DNA of 11,676 nt from Candidatus Bathyarchaeota archaeon (GTDB lineage: Archaea > Thermoproteota > Bathyarchaeia > Bathyarchaeales > Bathyarchaeaceae): NCBI GenBank assembly GCA_029879825.1, contig JAOUPL010000034.1, positions 1 to 11,676 on the forward strand, written 5' to 3'. This document shows positions 5,912-11,676 of this stretch, piece by piece (position 1 is the first letter of the stretch; each line of letters begins with the position of its first letter). Under the pieces are notes generated by a model that worked only from the letters and a program-made list of their open reading frames with translations, searched no databases and was not told the origin of the DNA. Position numbers and translations under genes: made by a program.

Positions 5912-7030
5912 CTAATGCACTGGCATAAGTCGCCATTCCCTGTAGTCCGTGAAAACTTTAATGTATCCTTTAAGCATATTATCCGCTTCTGCATCTCCAA
6001 TGTCAACTCTTAAAACACCACCGTCAATACCTTGAAGCTTGCCTTTTGTCGCCACGACGATTATCCGCTGTTTTCCAACACGCTTTATGATTGCAGGGCT
6101 TATCTGCTGGTTTCCCCTCCCAAAAAGAATTCCCTGACGTCCAATTGGCGAAAGAATAATCCAAGTGTTCTGCCAGTCCTCCACTTCCGCCAGAATCCTT
6201 TTTTCATTTACGTCAAATATGATTTTGCCGTTATTGTAGATGTCCACGCCTAGAACCGTTTTCTTTACGCCTAGAAGTTCTGCAATGCGCTTGACTGTTG
6301 TTCCTGGTCCGAGTATATACATTGCTTCCGGCTGCATCTCTTCTATTATGAATCTTGCTATGGCTGTTTGGTTTTCCTTCTCATCAACAGTTTCCGGACT
6401 TACCTGCTTGCTCCCTTGAATCCGCATTGGAAGGAATGGAGCTCTCAGAAAACCGTGAAGCTTAACCGCGAAAGCGTCGCTTCGAATTGCCGTTTCATCA
6501 GCATCCATAATTTCAAACTCCGTTATCTCCGCTTGGTTTTGGGCAAAGGCCAAAACAACATCCACCGCGTCTGAAAGATTTACCGCAAAAATGCCGCTGT
6601 ACATTTTAACTCCAGATGGAACACCTAAAACAGGTATTTCACCGCAGCTCTGCATGGCATCAAAAATGTCTTTGGCTGTGCCGTCTCCACCAACAAAAAC
6701 CATCAAATCCGCCTTCACATTCACTATCAATTTAACCGCAGTTTTTGTATCTTCAGCGGTTGTTTTCTCTCCAATCTCCATGGGCAAAACCTGAATCGAG
6801 AGACTTACTTTTTTCGCCTCTTGTTCACCCATTATACCCGGACACGTCAAAATTTCCATAGGTGTTTCTGTTATGTTTTCTTTTAGTTTTTGCAAGAATT
6901 CCCCTGCCCTTTTTGGTGCTATTGGTTTGGCTCCCCTTGCGATCGCCTCTTTCAAGACGCCGTCTGTTCCTTTTAGGCCAACTCTACCTCCCATGCCCGC
7001 TATCGGATTAACGATGAAACCCAGCTTCAT
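5912..7030 (-). CDS. ATP-NAD kinase-like protein (COG3199 family)
   Basis: This belongs to the archaeal/bacterial COG3199 (AcoX-like) branch of the NAD kinase/diacylglycerol kinase fold, thought to phosphorylate NAD or a related metabolite. It is 372 residues. The N-terminal nucleotide-fold strand is KLGFIVNPIAGMGGRVGLKG (about 2-21). The signature GGDGTAKD lies at about 114-121 after a DLMVFV strand, followed by VLGVPSGVKMYS. The C-terminal half (ILGPGTTVKRIAELLG, LSPIGRQGILFGRGNQQISP) is the part specific to COG3199, absent from PpnK. ATG 7030 is preceded by GAGGA. It is transcribed away from the threonine dehydrogenase gene across a shared 229-base region. Substrate is not certain; a supply of NADP(H) is the simplest guess. 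Confidence 0.85.
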   Translation of the reverse strand: MKLGFIVNPIAGMGGRVGLKGTDGVLKEAIARGAKPIAPKRAGEFLQKLKENITETPMEILTCPGIMGEQEAKKVSLSIQVLPMEIGEKTTAEDTKTAVKLIVNVKADLMVFVGGDGTAKDIFDAMQSCGEIPVLGVPSGVKMYSGIFAVNLSDAVDVVLAFAQNQAEITEFEIMDADETAIRSDAFAVKLHGFLRAPFLPMRIQGSKQVSPETVDEKENQTAIARFIIEEMQPEAMYILGPGTTVKRIAELLGVKKTVLGVDIYNNGKIIFDVNEKRILAEVEDWQNTWIILSPIGRQGILFGRGNQQISPAIIKRVGKQRIIVVATKGKLQGIDGGVLRVDIGDAEADNMLKGYIKVFTDYREWRLMPVH

Positions 7031-7062
7031 ATTTTCCTCGATGACAAGATTTATTGCGTGAG

Positions 7063-7078
7063 CTATAAACTATTTTGA
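7063..7078 (-). promoter_or_regulatory. BRE/TATA promoter of the COG3199 gene
   Basis: Minus-strand TCAAAATA (7071-7078) followed by GTTTATAG (7063-7070) looks like BRE plus TATA. The predicted start near 7040 leaves a leader of about ten bases containing GAGGA. Confidence 0.55.
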
Positions 7079-7088
7079 TAAAAAACGC

Positions 7089-7127
7089 AGAGTTGCAGCT
7101 TAATGAATAAGCGGAGAGTTGTAACTT
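7089..7127. promoter_or_regulatory. Tandem AGAGTTGYARCTT sites in the divergent promoter region
   Basis: AGAGTTGCAGCTT (7089-7101) and AGAGTTGTAACTT (7115-7127) match at 11 of 13 positions and start 26 bases apart. The core AGTTGTAACT has palindromic arms and AGTTGCAGCT nearly so. They lie between the two divergent TATA boxes, about 20 and 45 bases from the minus-strand box. They are candidate binding sites for an unidentified regulator. Confidence 0.45.
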
Positions 7128-7182
7128 CCTCCAGTTGAAATGCTGTATCGCAAACTGAAACAACAGGAAAACAAGTTTTCAT

Positions 7183-7198
7183 CCGAAAATTCTTATAT
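7183..7198 (+). promoter_or_regulatory. BRE/TATA promoter of the threonine dehydrogenase gene
   Basis: CCGAAAAT (7183-7190) directly precedes TCTTATAT (7191-7198). Transcription would begin near 7222, leaving about 38 bases of leader before ATG 7260. This also argues against translation from the upstream in-frame ATG at 7140. Confidence 0.6.
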
Positions 7199-7259
7199 CC
7201 CGAATGTTCTAACGTCGTTCTCTCACAATAAATGCGCGCCGTGCGCGCGAGGTTATCAA

Positions 7260-8225
7260 ATGCCAGTAGAAAGAATGAAAAGAATTCTCGTGACCGGCGC
7301 CACCGGTCAAATCGGATCTGAATTAACGATAGAGCTGCGAAATAAATACGGCAATGACGATGTCATTGCGGCTGGACATAGGAGAAAACCCAGCGAGAAA
7401 TTATTCAATTCAGGCCCCTTCGAGTATGTTGACGTTACCGACAGAGAGGGCATTACGAAGGTCATAAAAAAATATGGTATCGACACAATTTATCATCTGG
7501 CGGCAGTTCTCTCGGCTGCAGGCGAAGAAAAACCGCAGCTTGCTTGGAATGTAAACATAGACAGCCTTTACAATATACTTGAGATTGCAAGGAAACATGA
7601 GCTGGTCAGAGTTTTTTGGCCCAGCTCCATCGCCGTCTTCGGCCCGGAGGCCCCACGCGTTAACACCCCCCAAGACACCGTCTTAATACCTAGAACCATG
7701 TATGGAGTCACAAAGGTCGCCGGTGAGCTGTTGTGCAACTACTACTTCATTAGATTCGGCTTGGATGTACGAAGCGTCCGCTATCCCGGCATCATAAGCA
7801 GTGAGACTCCTCCGGGTGGAGGCATAACAGACTACGCTGTAGAGATGTTTTATGAAGCAATCAAGAAGAAGCGGTACACGTGCTTCGTGAGGGAAGACAC
7901 AGTCCTGCCAATGATGTACATGCCAGATTGCATCAAAGCCGCCATGGACCTCATGGAGGCTGACCTGTCCAAGGTTAAACGCTACGTCAGCTATAACGTG
8001 GCCGGAATGAGCTTCTCTGCTGGAGAGCTAGTGGCTGAAATCAAGAAGTACATTCCGGGATTCGAATGCGGATACAAGCCTGACTTTAGACAGAAGATTG
8101 CTGATTCTTGGCCCATGTCAATAGATGATAGTGTCGCCAGTGAGGAGTGGGGTTGGAGATCCACACATGATTTGGCTGCTATGACAAAGGATATGATAGA
8201 AAAAAATGACAAAACGATTTGCTGA
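7260..8225 (+). CDS. tdh: L-threonine 3-dehydrogenase, short-chain (SDR/epimerase-like) type
   Basis: This NAD-dependent enzyme oxidises L-threonine to 2-amino-3-oxobutyrate. From ATG 7260 it is 321 residues, normal for SDR-type threonine dehydrogenase. The Rossmann motif GATGQIG is at 13-19, Ser122/Ser123 in WPSSIAVFG, and YGVTK gives Tyr148 and Lys152. The substrate region has the family-specific RYPGIISSETPPGGGITDYA and VLPMMYMPD segments. The C-terminus PDFRQKIADSWPMSIDD is also characteristic of this enzyme rather than sugar epimerases. ATG 7260 has GAGGT six bases upstream, so the 40 extra codons back to 7140 are rejected; Met6 (7275) is too far from that site. This type is unrelated to the zinc MDR enzyme of Thermococcus. 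The next gene, kbl, uses its product. Confidence 0.92.
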   Translation: MPVERMKRILVTGATGQIGSELTIELRNKYGNDDVIAAGHRRKPSEKLFNSGPFEYVDVTDREGITKVIKKYGIDTIYHLAAVLSAAGEEKPQLAWNVNIDSLYNILEIARKHELVRVFWPSSIAVFGPEAPRVNTPQDTVLIPRTMYGVTKVAGELLCNYYFIRFGLDVRSVRYPGIISSETPPGGGITDYAVEMFYEAIKKKRYTCFVREDTVLPMMYMPDCIKAAMDLMEADLSKVKRYVSYNVAGMSFSAGELVAEIKKYIPGFECGYKPDFRQKIADSWPMSIDDSVASEEWGWRSTHDLAAMTKDMIEKNDKTIC

Positions 8226-8252
8226 AACCTCTAGAACAAAATTTTCTATCCG

Positions 8253-8312
8253 GATCACATAGGAAATGTTAAAAGAATGTGAAACCAAATTTTTGAAATG
8301 TGATCAATGTGA
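8253..8312. promoter_or_regulatory. ATGTGATC inverted repeat and AATGTGA direct repeats at the kbl start
   Basis: GATCACAT (8253-8260) and ATGTGATC (8298-8305) are exact reverse complements. AATGTGA also recurs at 8276-8282, 8297-8303 and 8306-8312. Between them lies TTAAAA (8269-8274), a possible TATA box about 26 bases before GTG 8300, which would give a leaderless message. The repeats bracket that box and overlap the start codon, as a repressor site would. Confidence 0.42.
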
Positions 8313-9511
8313 CTATCTCACGTCACCCAACAAAATATTTGGGTGAAGAATATCAACGCTTGGTTCGTGAGAACCTCAACTGGGAAATTAAGGTTCTAGA
8401 AAGCGCAAGCGAACCAATTTGCATAGTAAACGGAAAAGAAGTTCTGATGCTGTGTGCAAACAACTACTTGAACCTCGCAACACATCCAAAGGTTGTTGAA
8501 GCAACTATAGAGGCAACTCGAAAATATGGCGCTGGTGCAGGTAGCGACAGGTCGATTTCTGGCAACATGATTTTCCATGAGGAATTGGACCGGCGTCTTG
8601 CAAAATTCAAGAACGCTCCAGCTTCGCTAACTTTTCAAACGGGGTTCATGGCTAATGAGGGGCTCATTCCACAACTTGCTGGCAGAGGAGACCTTTTCGT
8701 TTCAGACGAGCTAAACCACGGGTCAATAATTGATGGCGTAAGACTAAGCCCCACTGACAGGGCGATATTCAAACATAAAGACATAGAAGACTTGGCACGT
8801 GTGATGGAGGAAGCGGAGAAACATGACCCGCCCTATAATCATATCTGGATCTTAACAGATGGGGTCTTCAGCATGGATGGAGACCTTGCACCACTACCCG
8901 AAATAGCTAGAATTGGCAAAGAACACGGTGCCGGTGTATATGTCGATGACGCCCATGGCGAAGGCGTATTAGGCGAAGGCGGACGAGGCATTGTCAGTCA
9001 TTTCCATCTTGGACGTGACGAGGTGCACGTGGAGATGGGAACATTCTCTAAAGCGTTTGGTGTCATAGGCGGCCACATCACCGGTGGCAAAGACCTTCGT
9101 AACTTTGCTTATAACAAGGCTAGAACCTGGCTGCTAAGTGGTGCTGTTCCACCAGGTGTTGCTGCTGCTTGTATTGCAGCCATAGACGTGCTGGAAAAAG
9201 AACCACAACATGTCAGGAGAGTTTGGGAAAACCGTAACTATCTTCTTGAGGCTTTGAAGGATGTTGGGTTTGACACTGGCAATACGGAGACCCCCATAAT
9301 CCCGGTGATGTGTGGCAAGAGCAAAACTGCAAGAGATCTTGCAGACTTCCTCTGGACAAAGGAGATATTCGTTTTGCCAATCTTCTATCCCATGGTTGCA
9401 AGGGACAAAGCAAGAATCAGGGTCCAGCTATGCACGAAACACACAACAGAACAACTAGACAGGGCCATAGACGCCTTCAAAGAAGGCGGCAGAAAACTCG
9501 GAATAATCTAA
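8300..9511 (+). CDS. kbl: 2-amino-3-ketobutyrate CoA ligase (glycine C-acetyltransferase)
   Basis: This PLP enzyme of the alpha-oxoamine synthase family cleaves 2-amino-3-oxobutyrate with CoA into glycine and acetyl-CoA. It is 403 residues from GTG 8300, slightly longer than E. coli Kbl. Motifs in order are CANNYLNLATHP (about 52-63), DELNHGSIIDGVRLS with the His140 that stacks on PLP, LTDGVFSMDGD, VDDAHGEG with Asp216 and His219, and GTFSKAFG with Schiff-base Lys251. The C-terminus LPIFYPMVARDKARIRVQL carries the carboxylate-binding arginines. GTG 8300 is the first possible start after an in-frame stop; there is no good Shine-Dalgarno, so a leaderless message or a start at GTG 8309 is possible. 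Related synthases (BioF-like) are the alternative identity, but the tdh and gcvP neighbours favour Kbl. Confidence 0.9.
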   Translation: MINVTISRHPTKYLGEEYQRLVRENLNWEIKVLESASEPICIVNGKEVLMLCANNYLNLATHPKVVEATIEATRKYGAGAGSDRSISGNMIFHEELDRRLAKFKNAPASLTFQTGFMANEGLIPQLAGRGDLFVSDELNHGSIIDGVRLSPTDRAIFKHKDIEDLARVMEEAEKHDPPYNHIWILTDGVFSMDGDLAPLPEIARIGKEHGAGVYVDDAHGEGVLGEGGRGIVSHFHLGRDEVHVEMGTFSKAFGVIGGHITGGKDLRNFAYNKARTWLLSGAVPPGVAAACIAAIDVLEKEPQHVRRVWENRNYLLEALKDVGFDTGNTETPIIPVMCGKSKTARDLADFLWTKEIFVLPIFYPMVARDKARIRVQLCTKHTTEQLDRAIDAFKEGGRKLGII

Positions 9512-9533
9512 AGGCTTGAAGCATAATCTCTCA

Positions 9534-9551
9534 TTTTTCATTATTTTGTCT
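9534..9551 (+). terminator. T-rich candidate terminator after kbl
   Basis: TTTTT (9534-9538) and TTATTTTGTCTT lie 22 or more bases after the kbl stop. They resemble archaeal oligo-T terminators, without an obvious GC hairpin. Confidence 0.45.
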
Positions 9552-9643
9552 TAGAAGCCAATGAGCCTCGCTTCAAAAAAGCAGTTGATGAGAGAAAAAT
9601 TGGAGCAAGATGGAGCGCCCCAGATTACGCACGCGTGCACATA

Positions 9644-9681
9644 CTTTATTTCAGATAATGTTCAGATAGTTTATGGAGGAG
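9644..9681 (+). promoter_or_regulatory. Promoter and ribosome site of gcvPA
   Basis: CTTTATTT (9644-9651) is a plausible TATA box with a start near 9672. GGAGGAG (9675-9681) lies seven bases before TTG 9689 and fixes that non-ATG start. The GCACGCGTGC palindrome sits just upstream of the box. Confidence 0.5.
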
Positions 9682-9688
9682 AAAAAAT

Positions 9689-11080
9689 TTGAAAGATAAG
9701 GTTTTTCCACATCCTTTTATCGCAAACTCCACGATTACCGATTGGAAAGGTATGCTACGTGCACTGAAAGTTGAGAGCATCCAAGATTTGTACTCGGACA
9801 TACCTACTAAATTCGTACTCAAAAGAGAGTTGAACCTAACAGGTTCCTTTTCAGAATTGGAGACTTACAAACATGTATCAAGAATCTTAAGTAGAAACAT
9901 ATCTTATAACGATATGTCAGTTTTTTTAGGCGCTGGCGCTTGGCTTCATTACATACCAGCAGCTGTTTCAGAAATAGTTTCCAGAAGCGAATTCTTGACC
10001 TCGTATACGCAATATCAACCCGAAGCCAGTCAAGGGATGCTCATGGCGTTGTTTGAGTATCAGAGTCTTGTAACGGAGCTATTGGAGATAGACGTGGTTA
10101 ACGCTTCGATGTATGATTGGGCAACTGCCCTTGGAGAAGCTGGAAGAATGTCTAAAAGACTCACTGGAAGAAGTGAAGTGGTTATCCCAAGATTTACGTC
10201 CCCTGATAGAAGTGCCGTACTGCAAACATACATCGATCCAATTGGAATGAGGATGGTTGAAGTTGCTCAATCAAGAGAGGATGGGCAAATTGTGCTGGAA
10301 AATCTTAAGGAGAAAGTTACTTCAGATACAGCTGCAGTATATCTAGAAAATCCATCCTATCTTGGTTTTTTAGAAAACCAAGTAGATGCAGTAGCTGAGA
10401 TATCACATGATGCTGGTGCAGTATTCATTGTGGGAGTTGATCCGACATCCTTGGGAATCATAAGACCCCCAGGTGACTACGGAGCTGACATCGTGGTAGG
10501 CGAAGGACAACCATTTGGAAACCCGGTGAATTTCGGTGGACCCCTACTTGGAATATTAGCATGTAAAAGCGACATAAAGATGATTAGAGCCATGCCTGGG
10601 AGGATTATAGGCATGACTACAACCCTCGATGAAATGCAAAGAGCTTTTGTCATGAGCCTGCAAACTAGGGAACAACACATTCGCAGAGGAGAAGCAAATT
10701 CCAATATATGTACTAACAATGCCCTAAGTGCCCTTGCTTCCGCCGTATATCTTTCACTTCTTGGAAAAAGCGGCATTCGTGAGCTAAGTGAACACATCCT
10801 AGCTAAAACGAAATACGCAATCAAAAAATTCAATTCAATTGATGGGGTTGACGTGCCTTTATTCAAAGCACCCCATTTTAAAGAATTCACAGTGCGCTTT
10901 AAAGGTAGGCAAGCTAACGATGTGTTAAGAGAACTTTTAGAGCATAAGATTTGTGGAGGCAAATTGCTTGCACCAGAATTTCCAGAGCTAGGAGAATCGG
11001 TGCTTGTATGCGTCACCGAGTTGCATAGTAAACAGCAAATCGACAACTACGTCGACACGCTTGACCAGCTTTTGAGGTGA
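9689..11080 (+). CDS. gcvPA: Glycine dehydrogenase (decarboxylating) subunit 1 (P-protein alpha subunit)
   Basis: This is one half of the split, heterotetrameric glycine cleavage P-protein, which with the PLP-bearing GcvPB decarboxylates glycine and passes aminomethyl to lipoyl-GcvH. Its length of 463 residues is close to the usual 440-450. Family segments are FLGAGAWLHYIPAAV (about 80-94), SEFLTSYTQYQPEASQGMLMALFEYQS (about 105-131), NASMYDWATALGEA, YLENPSYLGFLE, and GEGQPFGNPVNFGGPLLGILA. Near the end are MPGRIIGMT and TREQHIRRGEANSNICTN. All are typical of subunit 1, which lacks the PLP lysine. The start is TTG with a strong GGAGGAG. gcvPB starts six bases after its stop, and gcvPB's ribosome site covers the stop codon, so translation is coupled. 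The T, H and L proteins are not in this window. Confidence 0.94.
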   Translation: MKDKVFPHPFIANSTITDWKGMLRALKVESIQDLYSDIPTKFVLKRELNLTGSFSELETYKHVSRILSRNISYNDMSVFLGAGAWLHYIPAAVSEIVSRSEFLTSYTQYQPEASQGMLMALFEYQSLVTELLEIDVVNASMYDWATALGEAGRMSKRLTGRSEVVIPRFTSPDRSAVLQTYIDPIGMRMVEVAQSREDGQIVLENLKEKVTSDTAAVYLENPSYLGFLENQVDAVAEISHDAGAVFIVGVDPTSLGIIRPPGDYGADIVVGEGQPFGNPVNFGGPLLGILACKSDIKMIRAMPGRIIGMTTTLDEMQRAFVMSLQTREQHIRRGEANSNICTNNALSALASAVYLSLLGKSGIRELSEHILAKTKYAIKKFNSIDGVDVPLFKAPHFKEFTVRFKGRQANDVLRELLEHKICGGKLLAPEFPELGESVLVCVTELHSKQQIDNYVDTLDQLLR

Positions 11081-11086
11081 AAACAA

Positions 11087-11676
11087 ATGTATAGACAAAG
11101 CAGATGGAATGAACCACTAATCTTTGAAGTCAGTCGTAAAGGAGCAATTGGTCACGTAATTCCCACCCTAGAAAAGGAAATATTCTCAGAATTAAGGGAG
11201 GCCCTAAACGAATTACCTAAAGAAATGCGTAGAAAGGAGTTAAATCTGCCTGAAGTAAGTGAACTTGAAGTTATCCGGCATTTTACACGGCTTAGTCAAA
11301 TGAACTACGGCATAAGTCTCGGCACCTATCCCCTAGGAAGTTGCACAATGAAATATAACCCGGTTATAAACGAAAAACTTGCCTCTTTAGAAAGCGTACA
11401 AAATGTCCATCCACTCCAAGACCAAAGAACCACGCAAGGAAGCCTCGAACTACTATACAAGCTTGAAAAAATGCTTTGCGAAATAACGGGCATGCATAAG
11501 TTTTCCTTTGTTCCAGCAGCAGGCGCCCAAGGAGAATTCCTCGGATGCCTCATGATGAAAGCATATCACAAAGAACATGGAAAAAACAGGAGAAAAGTGA
11601 TTGTTCCTGACTCAGCCCACGGGACAAACCCTGCTAGTGCTAAGATGGCTGGCTTCGAAGTAGATGTTGTCAAGAG
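11087..11676 (+). CDS. gcvPB: Glycine dehydrogenase (decarboxylating) subunit 2, 5' part (runs off window)
   Basis: This is the PLP-binding beta subunit of the glycine cleavage P-protein. The window holds the first 196 codons of an expected 480 or so; the frame is open to the last base. ATG 11087 follows GAGGTGA by six bases; that site overlaps the gcvPA TGA. Recognisable segments are MNYGISLGTYPLGSCTMKYNP (from about residue 75), VHPLQDQRTTQGSLELLYKLE, FVPAAGAQGEFLGCLMMKAYH, and VIVPDSAHGTNPASAKMAGFEV. The family often reads AAGAHGE where this has AAGAQGE; Gln is also found in the fused bacterial GcvP, so this is a variant rather than damage. The catalytic lysine lies beyond the window. It completes the P-protein with gcvPA. 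Confidence 0.95.
   Translation, partial: MYRQSRWNEPLIFEVSRKGAIGHVIPTLEKEIFSELREALNELPKEMRRKELNLPEVSELEVIRHFTRLSQMNYGISLGTYPLGSCTMKYNPVINEKLASLESVQNVHPLQDQRTTQGSLELLYKLEKMLCEITGMHKFSFVPAAGAQGEFLGCLMMKAYHKEHGKNRRKVIVPDSAHGTNPASAKMAGFEVDVVK

Larger units (their letters stand above)
9512..9688 (+). other. Intergenic region between kbl and gcvPA
   Basis: These 177 bases hold a T-rich stretch (9534-9551) that could terminate kbl transcripts. They also hold two pairs of complementary segments in interleaved order, a GCACGCGTGC palindrome (9629-9638), a TATA-like CTTTATTT (9644-9651), and two TTCAGATA copies (9650-9657, 9661-9668). GGAGGAG follows at 9675-9681. There is no ORF worth calling. Confidence 0.5.

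Noticed and set aside
7140..7259. N-terminal extension of the threonine dehydrogenase from ATG 7140
   Set aside because: The 40 residues do not resemble the family, the predicted promoter (7183-7198) lies inside the extension, and ATG 7260 has a well-spaced GAGGT.
9512..9688. Glycine riboswitch before gcvPA
   Set aside because: I cannot identify the conserved glycine aptamer core, and the expected start of transcription leaves only a short leader.
10477..11046. 189-codon open frame on the minus strand
   Set aside because: It is antisense to the conserved C-terminal half of gcvPA; its serine-, leucine- and cysteine-rich product looks like a shadow.

Overview
The window is archaeal chromosome. 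The markers are an archaeal NAC homologue, a pre-PUA/PUA protein resembling the C-terminus of archaeosine enzymes, a zinc-binding PyrI, a COG3199-type NAD kinase relative, IorAB, BRE/TATA-like promoter elements, and a tRNA interrupted by a 25-nt intron with a bulge-helix-bulge fold at a non-canonical site. A non-canonical tRNA intron together with peptide-fermentation genes points to the TACK side of the Archaea, and a Bathyarchaeia-like organism is a plausible guess. The sequence alone does not prove this. Starts include ATG, GTG and TTG, usually behind clear Shine-Dalgarno sequences. No insertion sequence, CRISPR array or phage gene was seen, and no gene-free stretch exceeds 300 bases; the longest is 5441-5696.

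Layout. (1) 1-3342, plus strand: the 3' end of a class I aminotransferase, then iorA and iorB, which overlap. Together they form an amino-acid fermentation unit: transamination to an aryl 2-oxoacid, then ferredoxin-dependent oxidative decarboxylation to an acyl-CoA. (2) 3537-4416, plus: a pre-PUA/PUA RNA-binding protein and archaeal NAC, apparently an operon linked to translation. (3) 4417-5440, minus: pyrI then a CobA/CobO-type corrinoid adenosyltransferase, cotranscribed from a clear TATA promoter. The adenosyltransferase stop codon abuts the nac stop codon with no base between. (4) 5441-5911: an intergenic stretch with an 18-bp perfect palindrome and an adjacent hairpin, then tRNA-Arg(UCG) with its intron and a poly-T terminator. 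(5) 5912-7030, minus: a COG3199 ATP-NAD kinase-like protein, divergent from the next block. (6) 7260-11676, plus: an SDR-type L-threonine 3-dehydrogenase, 2-amino-3-ketobutyrate CoA ligase, and the two subunits of the glycine cleavage P-protein. The last gene runs off the window.

Block 6 reads as one route: threonine to 2-amino-3-oxobutyrate, to glycine plus acetyl-CoA, then glycine decarboxylation toward CO2, NH3 and a C1 unit. With aminotransferase/IorAB it suggests an organism that ferments amino acids to acyl-CoAs and reduced carriers. The most unusual item is the tRNA intron between positions 29 and 30. Several short inverted or direct repeats sit at promoters and are candidate operators. 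I found no clear evidence of a wholly new multi-gene system.
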